Source: Oscheius onirici
Lineage: Eukaryota; Nematoda; Chromadorea; Rhabditida; Rhabditidae
Assembly (NCBI GenBank): GCA_932521025.1
Contig: OW051471.1
Location: forward strand, 3,720,001 to 3,784,000
DNA length: 64,000 nt
Reading direction: 5' to 3'
Part shown: piece after piece, positions 21,310 through 33,898 of the stretch
How positions within the stretch are numbered: the stretch's first letter is position 1
Layout: every line of letters starts with the position of its first letter
The notes under the pieces: generated by a model
What the model was told of the DNA's origin: nothing
Database searches by the model: none
What the model saw: only the letters and a program-made list of their open reading frames with translations
Position numbers and translations under genes: made by a program

Positions 21310-22590
21310 ATGGGCATTAAGGCTATGCTTTTTGGCTTCGGTCAGTCAGCTGAAATCACTATCAAACTTGACAATGAGGAGTCGAGAAAGGTCGGTGACT
21401 TTTTCACAGAATAACTTGAGATCATTCCAGGTTGCCAAGATCAGGAGCGAAGACGGTCAAATGGGCACACATTTTCTCTTTTACGATGGTGAAACTGTGT
21501 CCGGGACTGTAAGTATTGCCCTGAAGAAAACCGGCCAGAAAATGGAACATCAAGGCATCCGAATCGAGTTTATCGGTCAAATTGGTTCGTTTTTCCTCTA
21601 ACTAATTTTACCTGAGTGTCGTGTTTTGTTCCTTAGTTGCTTTATTTCGAAATTCCACCAAAAACCTCAACGTTTCCAGTTTCAGAAGTTTACTACGACC
21701 GCGGCAATCAGCACGACTTCATATCACTAACAAACGATCTAGCCCGACCCGGTGAGCTCACCGGCAATACTTCCTACCGATTCGCCTTCAATAACGTGGA
21801 AAAGCCTTACGAGTCTTACACTGGCACCAACGTCAGACTTCGGTTTTTTTTGTTTTCTAGTCATTATGACTCATTTTCAGCTATTTCCTTCGAGTTACAA
21901 TCGTTCGCCGTCTTTCCGACATTACCCGTGACATGGATCTTATTGTTCACACTCTTAGCGCCTATCCTAATACTGATTCTAACATCAAGATGGAAGTTGG
22001 TATTGAAGACTGTCTCCACATTGAATTTGAATACAATAAGAACAAGTAGGATTTTTTATGCTCAAAACGTGCCTCTTCCAGATATCATTTGAGGGATGTA
22101 ATCGTCGGCAAAATATATTTCCTCCTGGTCAGGATTAAGATCAAATACATGGAAGTTGCCATAATCAAGACGGAAAGTGTTGGCTCGGGTCCAAATATAT
22201 TCCGTGAAAATGAAACTGTTGCCAAGTTTGAGATAATGGATGGAGCTCCTGTCAGAGGTATCTCCTTTGAAATGTATTTATTATCTTCCTTTTTAAAGGC
22301 GAATCCATTCCTATTCGACTGTTTCTCGGCGGCTACGATCTGACTCCGACCATGCGCGATATCGGCAAAAAGTTCAACGTGAAATACCTACTTAATCTCG
22401 TACTAGTCGACGAGGAAGATCGGCGTTACTTCAAGCAGCAGGTTCGTCTGATTTTTTTCTTTTATATCACATCCTTCAGGAGGTGACTCTCTGGCGGAAA
22501 GCCGACTCTCCGGTGCGGAAAAATGAGATTGTTCCGGTCGACGACAGTCCTCCGTCTGCTGATCCGGCCATTTCTGAGCAAAACGCGTAA
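21310..22590 (+). CDS. vps-26: Retromer subunit VPS26
   Basis: VPS26 is the arrestin-fold subunit of the retromer coat that returns cargo from endosomes to the Golgi or plasma membrane. The exons encode, in order, the N-terminal lobe (AEITIKLDNEE, LFYDGETVSGTVSIALKK, MEHQGIRIEFIGQI), the diagnostic YYDRGNQHDFISL and ARPGELT, then the C-terminal lobe ([75 protein letters not shown]) and a Pro/Ser tail. All hallmark blocks are intact. Introns are short; one of about 100 nt separates IGQI from EVYYD. The start ATG lies just after TTTTTAGACA, an acceptor-like site. Confidence 0.95.
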
Positions 22591-23238
22591 AATATTAGCC
22601 ACTTCTTTGTCCACAATCGATTCGCGACAGAAACTCACCTTCATCATTGCCTTCCTCCCCCCTTCTCTTCTAATATTATCCCTGTGAAATACTGTTGTAT
22701 TCGTTTTATTATCGAGATTTTTTCCGTGTGTATAGAGAAAATATTCATCTGAAACCTTCCCCCACACATACATGTCTGTCTGTGATCCTTTCAGTTTGTA
22801 TTTTGCCAGTTCATAAAGAGTTTAATGTTGCCCCTGTTTAACAATGAAAAGCCTCACATTGGAACCTCCAAATTATACCGAAAATGAGGAAAGTTCACGA
22901 GCCATTAAGTATTTGTTTGCTGACTGTGTTTTCCCTTGGCGGGCCGAGACCGCCCTGTAGGTGTTACTCCCCATTCTTCTTCTCTGCTCACGTTGTCCCG
23001 TTTGCATAGGTCTTTTGAGCCCGAAGATAAGGCAAAATGATAGCAACTAACCACGCATTCCAACAAGGTGATAACGCAGCTTTTTAGCAGCTCCTGCCTT
23101 CCAATTTCGAGGTCAATTTCACTCGCGCGCAGATCGTACATGCAATCGACTTTTTATGCGCCTCATCAAGGTTGTTGACCTCTCGTTCGTCTGCTGCCCG
23201 AATCCAAATCTCCCTATGAGCGAACTTGTTTCAGGCCA
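22591..23238. other. Intergenic between vps-26 and myosin XVIII
   Basis: Contains the vps-26 3' region and presumably the promoter/leader of the myosin gene. No open frame with protein-like composition is seen. Confidence 0.4.
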
Positions 23239-26200
23239 TGTCAACTAAGCCGCCCTTACCACCAAAGCGGCATTTTAATCAGATGGCCACGAATGTAGAA
23301 GATACGGATCATGGCATCCGATTCACCGGTGAGTCTTGCAATTAAAGATTTTTTGGTTGTTAGAAAGAATTGTATTTTTAACAATTTTAGTAAAAAAAAA
23401 CTAATAAATTCAGCAAAACCAGCTGTTGTCCAAGACGGAGAGATCAAAGGTTTCGATATCCAAGGCCTGAAACTGCCAGCATTGGCTGTGGTTCAGGTGA
23501 AAGTCCGCCAACTGACTATCCAGAGAAATATTGCTGGTAAGTAAAAGAAAAGTAGTATTTTAATTTCTTGCAAAGGTGATTTCGGCTTCACAATTCGTCG
23601 AGTCCAGTTTCCGACTGGAAGACTGGGTGAATTGAGAACTGTCGTCTTTGTCGAGCCGACAAAAATCACTTCTGGACCACCGAGACCGGACGACGTAAGG
23701 AACAATCTCCTTCCGGGAGATGAGCTGCTGGAAATTGGAGGACGGTCCGTCTCTCAAATGAGCAGGGAAGAACTTCACGACTCGGTTCGGACTGCTGGAG
23801 CTACAGTCGGTAAGCTGAATCAGGAATTAGGATAGAAAAATATTCAGTTCTACTCGTAAAAACGGCCCCAGAATTGGCCGAATTCTGTGACAGACAGTCC
23901 GGAGTCCGTGATCGAGGAGACACGATCCAGTTGAGCAGTGTGAACACTTCTCTTGTCGAAGTTTGTAGAAATTTCAAAGTGAAGAAAAAACAAATTCAGG
24001 ACATTCCCGAAGACCAGCGATATTGGTTGATTCACAAGGGAGGATATGCCTTGACCAGGCTGGAAGAATTTCAAAGCGACGGTCGGGTCAAAGTCGTAGT
24101 AGCTGGACAACATATGGTCGTGGATTCAACTGATGTCGATCGAGCAAATCCGACAAGATTCGCTCGAGTTGCAGATGTAGCGTCTCTTCCTTTCTTGAAT
24201 GAAACGGGCACTATCCATCTGCTCCGTCAAAGGTAAAAAAAGGGAAAGAAAAACCAGAATGATCCTCAGATTCGGAAGTAATCTTCTCTACACCAATTCC
24301 GGATCAACTTCTGTCATCTGCTTGACCAGTCAGGACGGATCAGCCCTTCCAGACGACCGTCTGGTCAGTCTGTTCAAAGGATGTCGAAGAGGACATATGC
24401 CTTCGCATATTTATGGCACGGCGCAGCAGTTATACAGGTTGGGAGAAGGAAATTTGTATATTTGAATCGTTATCGTCCAAAACTAAACGTTTATTTCTGA
24501 AATGGACATTTTCACAGAACGTGAACCGTGGATCGTGCAGCTCCGACGAACACGAGGAGGAAGAAAAGATTATAAAACTGTCCGAACGGATTCTGCAGCT
24601 TTTCGGTTTTTAGAACCGTTCACTCTATGAAGTGGTCTGAAGTTCTTCAATTTTAAAAACTTCGGATGGTTTTAATATCATCTGAAGTCAAGAAGAAAAA
24701 GAACCACACAATTGCTGATTAAATTTATGACAAATTCCAGCATATTCAAAACATTCTCTAACACAACGTTCCTATAAAAATTTCCAAGTCAAAGAAGAAC
24801 ACAATGTCATTTTACAGAAACATCCAAATGACGGGACAGGACCAGTCCCTGATCTTGACAGGACCAACCGGCAGTGGAAAGACCTCCCAGTTGAGAAATC
24901 TGACAAGATATCTGTCTCATGTGGCCGGATGGACGAAACAGCTGACTTGTGAGTTCATATTTGAAATCAATACAAAGTTACTTACAATTAGACGATCGAA
25001 TCTCTCTAATGTTTGGGATTCTGGAAGCCTTTGGAAACTGCACAACTCTTCTCAATTACAGTGCCACCCGCTCCGCCAGTCTGTACAGTCTTGGTTTTGA
25101 CAAATCTGCTGCACTAAAGTGAGTACAGAGACAGTCTAAAAGAATATCTTTCAATCTAGAGCTGTTCACGTGAGCACAGGAATGCTCCAATCCGAGTTGG
25201 TTATGCGGCGAGCGGAAGGGGAATCCTACTTCCATGTCTTCTATTACCTTCTGGAAGGAGCAGATCAATCTCTCCGAGACCGACTCCAGCTCTCGTCTCT
25301 GCCCAGCTCAACCATTTCTTCTTACAAGAAGACGGCTGAGAGGGAGAGTGCTGCCATGGTAAGACTATTTTAATTTTCCGCAAAAACATAAGGTTAGGCC
25401 TGGAACCAACTACTTCATGCCTTCAACGAACTCTCCATCTTCACCAGTCAACAAGTCTCGGGAATCTGTTCAATCCTTGGCGCCTTGCTGCATCTTCATG
25501 CGGCCGGAGTCACGCCGGGAAGTGCTCAGAAGGCTCACTTTTTGAGGGCTGGGAATGCCCAGACTGCTGCTAGTCTTCTTGGAATTTCAGTAGAGGCTCT
25601 GGGAAATGCAGTCTTCCGAGCTAAACTGTCCTCGGTCAATAACAATCCGACTATTGGAGCCTCTCTGAGGTTCGTTTTCAATTTAAACTCGTCTAGAATA
25701 ATTTTTTTCCAGTCGAATGTCCTTCACTTCCCGTGGCCCAGATGGTCCGGAAGCACTGGTCGCCTTCGGAGCATCTCTCTACAATGAACTCTTTGTGACC
25801 ATTACGGAACAAATCAACAAGACTTTTGCCTCTAATTCAGCTCTTTGTTCGATTTCTGTGAGTTCTCGCCAGAGTACAATATGATTCCAAATAGATTCTG
25901 GACATTCCCGGCTACACATTCCATTCCGAGTGGACTGATCACCCGAAACGTCTTCTGGGACTCGGTGATCTGACTTTCAATTATGCGAATGAGCGAGTGG
26001 CCGAACTCTTCTATGACTACACTTTCACCGAGCCACAAGAGGTCTATTCGAGAGAGAGTCTGGATGTGAACGTCCAGTTTCCCATTCACCGTCCCCACGA
26101 GATGACCAGGCTTCTGGATCAAAAGCAGCAACTGGTAAGGTTGTGAGACAAGAAAAATTAGATGCTTTTCAGCTGGCCTCGACTGACATTGACGAAAGAT

Positions 26201-29200
26201 CCGAAGAGAAACGTGGTATCTTCCCTATTCTGGAAGAGGAAGCCATGTTTCCCGGGGCATCGGATGAGAGTTTTGTTCAGAGAATCTTCGTCCATTTGGG
26301 CGAGGACACGAGGTTTGTCTCTATTTGGAAAACTATCATAAATTATTCAGACTGATCAACCGTGGAGACACGGCAACGAAGATGGTTCTCGCTCATGGAC
26401 TCGGATCACACAAGGCGACATACAATGTGGACGGATGGGTTAAACAGGCCCAGCCTGTAGAAGGAGCCAATCTTGTCCGACCCCTGCTCGCCTCAACCAC
26501 TTGGTACTATTCTATTTGAAGAAAATGATAAACACTTTAGTCCCTTGATCGCTTCTCTCTTCGTCTTGACGGCACTACCGGCCGAAGCCTCTCGTCTCCG
26601 CCGTGCAACCCAGGTGGCTCAACTGGAGCTGATGTCAAAGAGGACCTCGAATGGGATTTTCGGCAACGCCCAAGGACAACTGGTTAGTTCTTGAGAGAGG
26701 AAAAGACTAATTGCTTGCTCGACAACATTGTGTTTGTCCACCTGATTATCTCTCTCCCACCGCTCACAGTTCCGTCTTTCCCGTGTCGGAAAGTTCATTT
26801 TCAGGAGCAATTGCTCAAGAGCGTCAAGCGTGCTCAACACGTCTACTTTGTGCATTGTCTTCTGCCGACGGCAAGCATGAGAACTACTACGGAGATAATG
26901 GATGTTCCGTTCGTTCGCTGTCAACTCAGGACAGTCCAATTGATCGAAGCTGTCAGGGCAAACAATCGAGGTATTTTTTTCATGTCTCTCTCTCTTCCAA
27001 AGTATAGGATACCCCGAGAGAATCAGTTTCCGCGACTTCCGACGTCGCTTCTCCTGTCTGACTGGTCAGGCAGCTGATCGACTAGATGCTCTGGACGACA
27101 GGGCTGCCGCCGAGCGTATCCTGGTCAATTGTGACATTCATCAGCACAGATATCGTCTTGGAATCAGCCAGGTAAGTCACACGAAATGAAAAAATATAGA
27201 TTGTTTAGCTCCTTCTCGCCAGCGACCTTTTGATAGAGCTGGAAGACAAGAGAGAACTGAGTCTGGGCGGACTCATCGAGTCTTTGCAGAGAGAATGTCG
27301 TCGTCATTTGGCCACGAAATGGCTTCAAAAGCGACGAATGCTCGAAAGTGCTATTAGATGCATCCAACGAAATGGCAACTCGTACATGAAGACGCGGACT
27401 TGGCCCTGGTGGAAGCTGTACACGAGAGTTGTTCCTCTCATCAATGTTCAGAGGTTCTTTTGAATGATTGATGAAACGACATTGGATTCAGAAATGAGAC
27501 GGATGTGACTGATTGGAGACGAAGGGTGGATGAATTGACCAACCAGGTCATGGAGTTGAGATCTTCTAAGAGCAAGGCTGAGAGAAAGGTCGATGAGTTG
27601 GAGCAGATGATGTCGGAACACGCCAATACGGCCAGCGTTCTGACTAACGCTTTGGAGAGAGAAAATGAGAACAGAGTTCATCTGGAGAGACGAATCCAGC
27701 ATCTTTCTGAGCATGGTAAGTCTAACAGAAGAGCGTTATTTTTTTTTTTTTTGGTTTTTTGATCTTAAGACAGCGCTTTCCAACTTTTCCAAAGAAAACT
27801 TTGTAGGACATCGAAAAGTTCGTAAAAGCTGGGCTTTTACATTGTACTTTTACAGTAACTGATTCTGTTCAGGAAGTGGCAGCATGAGTCGAGTCTCATC
27901 CTCCGCTGTATTGGATGGAGCTGAGGATAGAGAAAAGATCGAGATGAGGGCTCAATTGACCCATCTTCGGTCAGCCGAGGAAGATGCTCGTGTCAAGGCA
28001 CAGAGAGCCGTGGCTCAGCTACAGGACTTAGAAGGACAACTGAACCAGCTTAGATCGAGAAATGATGTTTTGGAGAAGAAACAGAACAGGTGGGACTAGT
28101 TATTTTGATGATTCAACGTCGAATATGTAGATTCGATGCCGATATGGAGCTCTTGAAGGAGCAGGTTATTGAACAGAGGACGAAGAGAGAAGCCATCGAG
28201 ACGGAAAGAGATGAGCTGAAGAGCAGTGTGAATAGGAAGAACACTGATTTACAGGTGCGAGAGCAGAGGATCACAAATTCTATCAATTCAGGCCTCGAAA
28301 TCAGAAACAACTGAACTGAGAGCAGTTGTTGCCAGACTCCGTCGGGAGAATGAGCAGAGGGAGACCGAATCAGGAAATAAACAGCTGGTCGTGATCCAGA
28401 AGGCAAAAAGAGATCTGGAACAGAGAGTACAGGCTCAGGAGACTGAACTGAACGAACTGGTGGATCAAAACCACATTCTGCAACAGAATGTGACCCGATT
28501 GGAGATGAACAATGAAAGAGTCAGGGCCGATCTGGGTCGAGAGACTTCCAGTCGGGACGTTGAATTGGAAGAGATGAGGTCACAGTACCAGAGAAGAGTT
28601 TGTTTTTCTCTATAGACTGTCCAAAATTCGAATTCAGATCCGTGGAATGGAAGAACAGCTGACGGATGTCAACGACAAGTATCAGAGTCTTCTCACGGAG
28701 AACAGAGTCATTGTTAGTCGAATCAGACAAAGAGACGTGTCTACTCCGACAGAAATCTCCGGTGGACACTATAAGAGAGAACTAAGGAAGGCTTTGGCTC
28801 TGTTGGCCGATACTCAAGCAGTTCTGGCCCACGAGAGAGAAGCCACTCCCTCGCAGTCGATTCTTCGACAGCTTAGGAGCCAGCTGGAGGATGTCGAAGC
28901 GGCCAAGACGAGTGCTCTGAAGGGAAAGCACAATCTTGAGAGTGAATTGAACGAAGTTCGTTCTATGCTTGAGGCCACTTTGGCAGCCAAAACTCAGCTC
29001 GAAGAGCGATGTCTCAACTTGTTGAGGGACAAGAATGCTGGTTGTGCACTCGTGGAAGAGAAGGATGAACAACTACAGGCAGCGTTGAAGAAATATCGAG
29101 CCGTGTTACAGGACAATCACGTCCTCCAGATCACAAATGCGGATAACATCGAACAAATGGCTGATTTGGAAAAGTACAAGCACAAGCTGGAGGAAGAAGT

Positions 29201-29809
29201 CCACGACTTGAAAACAGAAATCGAGTGGAACCGTCAGCACACAGTTGAGAAACACAAACTGCTTCTGTGTGAACAGAAGTTGAAAGACACAGAGAATCGC
29301 CTCGAGCTGGAGATTGCTCACAAGCTCAGACTTGAGGTTTTTAAGGATAATGTAGAATATTATCTTATTTTTTCAGTCGATGGTCGTGAAGCTGACGGAC
29401 GAGGTCGAATCGTTGACTGAGCAGGAAAAGGACGCTTTGACTGCCAGAGACCGGGAACAGGAGAACACGAAAAAGACCAAGTGAGTGAATATCCAGTCGA
29501 ATAGACAAAATAGTTTAGGAAAGAAGTAATCAACCTGCAGGAGACGATAGAAGAATTGAAAAAGAAGGACATAGACCATCTGTTCATAACCAAGAGTGCT
29601 GTAAGTTTCTGATCTTTGACCCATAATTTTGTTTCTAGCGATCCGAGACGGAACATCTGGAGGATCAGTTGAAAACAAGTCAGGGCGAATTGAAGTTGGC
29701 TCTGCGTCGAATCGAAGCCCTACAGGCTGCTCTGAGTGAAGGACTCGACGGAGTCGATGATGAAAGTGGCGACGAGGAGGACATGAACACGGGAATGGCT
29801 ATTCTCTAG
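23239..29809 (+). CDS. Unconventional myosin XVIII (PDZ, degenerate motor, coiled coil)
   Basis: A many-exon gene starting with MSTKPPLPPKRHFNQ right after GTTTCAGGCC. It encodes a PDZ domain (about 23577-23840, with LLPGDELLEIGG), a motor domain, an IQ-like neck (about 27330), and a long heptad coiled coil to the acidic tail ending MNTGMAIL. PDZ plus myosin motor plus coiled coil is specific to class XVIII. The P-loop is GPTGSGKT, but switch I reads NYSATRSASLYS and switch II reads LDIPGYTF, departing from the NxNSSRFG and DISGFE of active myosins. The family acts as an actin-binding scaffold or a modulator of myosin II filaments rather than a strong motor, and this sequence fits. Most introns are 36-60 nt. 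Confidence 0.9.
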
Positions 29810-30060
29810 AGATCGCTCCCAGTGCCTTTTACAGTATTGCTCTCTTATACTTGTCTTCTATTTCTGTGATGTCGCAAACTCGCTCTTTTTTAAACGGCTT
29901 TGTAGCAATTTATACGGTTATAAAGTCTTTGTAATAAGAACTGAATTGAAAAGAGACCGGTGTGAAAAATATAGGAGCTGGAAGGGATGAGCAGATACTT
30001 TGAATATGTCCAGAATACTGACAAACTCCTGCGTTTCCGACTTGTCAAAACGAGTCAAAA

Positions 30061-30624
30061 GATAAAAATTTTATCCTCAACTTGTCATGACGAGTTTTCA
30101 GGAGAACGACTCTTGTTTTCTTCTCTTGTTTTCAGGAGAACGAGCGAAGAACATCAAGGAGAATCTAACTATCAGATCATCGACTATCAAAATAAGTGTG
30201 CGAAGAAGAGAACTGTCAGTCTTCCCCAAACGGTTTCTCGGGTCTCCAAGAACTGTACCAAACACCACTGTGGATTCAAGGAGATGCCCAAAGAACCGGG
30301 GGAACCCGAGAATGACACCTTCTTTCGAAGGCCGTCAGCCGTGGCGGATTCACAACTGACAGTCACTTTGCCGTCTCCCTTTTGTTCAAAAGAACGCAAG
30401 TTTCTGTGGTGCTACTGTTCGCACTGTCAACTGTCAATGTCTAGTGTTCTGCAAAGGTAGAAACGCCTGACCTGTTGAAGAGAAGATTCTGACGACCACA
30501 GAGCAAGGCAACACGAAGCAAGGCAACAAAGCGAGATACCAACTCCCGTTGACGAAACTAGCTTTGAAAGAAACACCTTCTGTAGCGTCGACTCGTCATG
30601 ACAAGTCGAGGATAAAAATTTTGG
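30061..30624. mobile_element. Inverted-repeat element with GTCATGAC palindromes
   Basis: The left end has ATTTTATCCTCAACTTGTCA and the right end its near reverse complement (TGACAAGTCGAGGATAAAAA). Each end contains a near-perfect 16-bp palindrome, ACTTGTCATGACGAGT at 30080-30095 and ACTCGTCATGACAAGT at 30591-30606. The open frame across it (29987-30460) begins outside the element and has no known domain, so I do not call it a gene. Confidence 0.65.
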
Positions 30625-30654
30625 GCTAATGTTAGAGATTCCTTGTCTTCCCTA

Positions 30655-31731
30655 TCACTTCGCTCTGTCACAGAGTGCCCTAGTTTCCATTCTTCCCTTG
30701 TCACGCTGTCCCAGTAAGAAACTACCAAGTTGTCTGAAGTAAAGTTGGCGCACTTGCTTTTCCTGTCGCGACTTGTTAAAAACTAATTTGTGCACAAAGT
30801 TCCCTTCCTTATCCTCAATTAGAGCTTCAGACAGACTCACCACACAGAGACTTGGGAGCAAATCAAAATAGATGCCTGAGCCGTTTTGACAGAACTTCAT
30901 GATGACCATCACGGGGTCTACATTTGAAGCCACTCCGAGAAACTTGACAATGTGTTTGTTCTCCAGCCTTTGCATCAACATTGCCTCACTGAACAGCTGC
31001 TCATTCTCTTCAGCTGTGACAGTCATGTTGATAGTCTTCACAGCTACCTGTTCCGTCTTGATGAGACCGAGTCTCAAAGTTCCGAGAAAGACTTCTCCAA
31101 AAGCCCCTGATCCCAGCTTCCTCTCCCTTTCAATCTGCTCGTGGTTGAACTGCCACTTCTCCTTCTGAACAAACTTTTTCATCACTGCCTCCCGGATGTC
31201 TGGAGAGACGCTAATCTTGTGTCTTTGATGGTAGTCGAACAGTCCGGACGAGTGCGTGAATCCGAACTTGTTCATATAGAAGAGACGGGACCGACGACTG
31301 TACTTCATGTAGAAGTGTCCAATTCCCTCCTCGACCATCAGGTAATGGTCCTTTTCCTTTTCATCGAACTTTTCGTAGACGGACTCATCGATCAGTCGAC
31401 CCTGATCATGCGCCGTTTTGCCAGCCTTATCCCAATCGTGGAACCATTCCTCGTGCTCCTTTCTGACGAATGTCGAAGGCAACAGTCTGATCGAGATGAC
31501 AAACTGCTCCCTGCCGTTGTTCTTCGTCTCCGCCTTCACGGCCTGTCTGACCAGAAAGTCTCCCTTCTTCCGCAGAAGACGAGAGGTCTGAGCCGTGGGA
31601 ATGAATCCGTGGAAGTACTCTTCCTGCTTCATCGATTGCTGACTCCCTCCGGCATCCGAGTCCCGAATCTTCTGGATGATGGTCCTACCCCTGAGTTCCG
31701 ACTGACTCATTTGACGCAGAAGAGAGGTCAT
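30655..31731 (-). pseudogene. Truncated SH2-tyrosine kinase (Fer/Fps-like nematode type)
   Basis: One uninterrupted frame. It encodes an SH2 domain (YFHGFIP, GDFLVRQ with the phosphotyrosine-binding Arg) and the kinase N-lobe: glycine loop LGSGAFGEVFLG, VAVKTI with the ATP-binding Lys, a C-helix region, and the hinge VMIMKFCQNGSG. It then loses all kinase similarity after GIYFDLLPS. There is no HRD catalytic loop, DFG or APE, so it cannot be an active kinase; it might still act as an SH2 adaptor. The unrelated tail (from about 30845 down) is a dispersed repeat also found at 13.7 and 48.2 kb. Lack of introns, unlike neighbours, is common in nematode SH2 kinases or may mean a retrocopy. ATG at 31731 chosen over a non-ATG extension. 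Confidence 0.75.
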
Positions 31732-31870
31732 CGTGTTTTTGTTCTTGTTTGAACTTTTAGACAAAAACTCTTGCTTTTATAGTTCCTCGGATTTGTTTTA
31801 TTTTCTTTATTTTGTTCGAAAACTTCTAGCAAGGAACAATTAAATTTAAAAAAGCTATTCAACTAACTTG

Positions 31871-33542
31871 ATGGTCTCCGTGCATCGTGTCCATGGAGCC
31901 GGCTCTTCGACTCCGATGATCATCGTGCTGGAAAGTGGCCAAATCTGTGGCCGAGGTCGCTTCGCCAATGTCTACCGCAGCACTCTGACCAGTCCAATCG
32001 TGCTACCTGTCGCCATCAAAAATGTCTGGGAAGAGAAGAACAGTCCTCCAGTCGTCGGTCAGCATCCAGAGATCCTCATCCTGTCCCAGCTCGATCATCC
32101 GAACATTGTCCGTCTGCTCTACCACTACACGCGACAGATTGATCAGGAGAAAATACACTGTCTCATCCTGAACTACATGCCCGAGGACATGGACAAACTG
32201 CACAAACGAGGTGTCCATTTTGACCTACTGGATGCCAGTCTCTACAGCTTTCAACTGTTCGCTGCATGTGCTTATTTGACTACGGCTAAGGTTCTTCATC
32301 TGGACATCAAGCCGGCCAATCTGCTCGTCGATCATGTCAAAGGACAGCTCCAGCTCGCTGACTTTGGCAATGCGCATCAGATTGAAGGAAGAGAGCTCGA
32401 GCAGGCCCAGAACTATCAGGTCACTCGCTACTATCGTGCTCCGGAAATCGTCTTCGGCTCCAAGTACTTCACCACAGCCATTGGTTCGTTTTCCGATCAT
32501 AATAGTCTAGAAAAAGTTTCCTGACTATTACTCTGAGAGTCCTGGTCGAAATTCGGTTTGATGGGAAGAGTCTTGGCCAGGGATGGGCGATCAGCCAATT
32601 TTTTGCGAGCGCGAGCGCGATCAGCTCCTCCTGGTTTCATGCGAGCGCGAGCGCGAGCACGATTAGACTTTTCGATCGCGAGCAATCGCACTACCAGTTG
32701 CTTGCATGCGATCGCGAACAGCGATCAGGCTCGATCACTAAAAACAATCTATCCGCGAGCGATCGCCCATCCCTGGTCTTGACTCTTTCACTCTGTCTAA
32801 TTTTCTAATTTAATTTCTAATTTATTTGCTAATCACGTCTGGGATCGACGAGAGCATCTCTGAGATTTTTCCATTTCTCAGCAGTTCGCCTCCACCATAT
32901 GTTTCCAGCTTGCTCTCTTACATGGAACGCTGCCCTAGAGGACATAATGTGGTGCTGACTGGAGACTCACTCTGTCTAATAGTAGCAGAACGGATACGAG
33001 TACTCCTGACCTATTTGCCTGATTGTCACAGTTACCATCTGATGTCTCTCACCCTGAATAGTTGTAACAGTCAGTGCTAAAAGTTGCCCAGTTTCAGCTG
33101 AACAGTTTGAAGAAAGAAGATTTCAGATACGTGGTCAGCTGCCTGTTGTACGGTCGAGTTTGTGACGGGTCGCGTTCTCTTCAAGGGCAAATCAGCCACG
33201 GAACAGATGAAACTGCTGATCGAGGTCTTTGGCTATCCCACAGACGAAGATGTAAAAGTGATGCGTGTCTCTCGACCGAGGACCAGTCGACCGACTCCGA
33301 GAGGACTCGACAGATACACGGGAGGAGAACTGCCACCGGATCTGATGGACATTCTTCGTCTGGTCTTCGTCTTCAATCCGACGAAAAGAATCACTGCTGC
33401 TGTTTGTCTGAACATGGCTTTCTTCGACCGTCTGAAAGCTCATCCGACTCCCAGAAGAGCCAACGGATCGACCATGCCTCGTCTGGTTGGTATAGCACGC
33501 GGTGAAGTAGAAGAAGACGCCGACAGCGAAGAGAACAACTGA
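31871..33542 (+). CDS. Divergent GSK3-like serine/threonine kinase
   Basis: Two exons (31871-32483 and 33127-33542) encode 342 residues. The fold is complete: glycine loop CGRGRFANVY, VAIK lysine, LADFGN (DFG intact), and VTRYYRAPEIVFGSKYF, the activation-segment pattern of GSK3/shaggy with its Tyr and Arg. The C-lobe begins DTWSAACCTVEFVTGRVLF and has GYPTDEDV like GSK3. The catalytic HRD is HLD (HLDIKPANLL), so the usual Arg is missing while catalytic Asp and Lys remain; activity is possible but unusual. Nematodes have expanded, fast-evolving GSK3-like families, often germline-expressed. The intron (643 bp) holds a hAT MITE. Confidence 0.85.
32578..32775. mobile_element. hAT-type MITE in the GSK3-like gene intron
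   Basis: A 198-bp element with perfect terminal inverted repeats CAGGGATGGGCGATC and GATCGCCCATCCCTG. Iterated GCGAGCGCGA and GATCGCGA motifs lie inside. The flanks GTCTTGGC (32570-32577) and GTCTTGAC (32776-32783) match at 7 of 8 bases, an 8-bp duplication as expected for hAT. Confidence 0.92.
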
Positions 33543-33898
33543 TAGAATACTCGTGTCGTCCGAATAACATAAAACTATGGCTAACAGTGTTCTTTCTCTT
33601 GTTTCTGCCCGTCTTTCACCCACGATTCTTGTTCTGAATTAATGAAAGAGTTAATCAACTTTTTTCATCTGATTGTCTACCTTGTTTCTATATAGTCCAT
33701 TTGGCGCTTTCAACTATCGTGAGTTGTGGAAAAGCTTTATTTAACTGTTTTACCCGTACTATGTATAGTTTACTCTACGCAGTCCGCGCTCTACTGCCAA
33801 TCTGCGGGATTGATGGAAATTTGAACGTGTTCCGTAGCTCGTGCTTTCTTGTTATCGTGCCCCTCCACCACTTAATATATACGAACTATTTCAGACGA

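Noticed and set aside
29987..30460. 157-codon open frame overlapping the GTCATGAC element
   Set aside because: It starts outside and runs across the element's inverted repeat; no known domain.
31141..31752. 203-codon frame antisense to the SH2 kinase
   Set aside because: Shadow of a well-supported kinase reading frame on the other strand.
33074..33505. 143-codon frame over the second exon of the GSK3-like kinase
   Set aside because: Wrong frame; the kinase frame joins cleanly after the acceptor at 33126.
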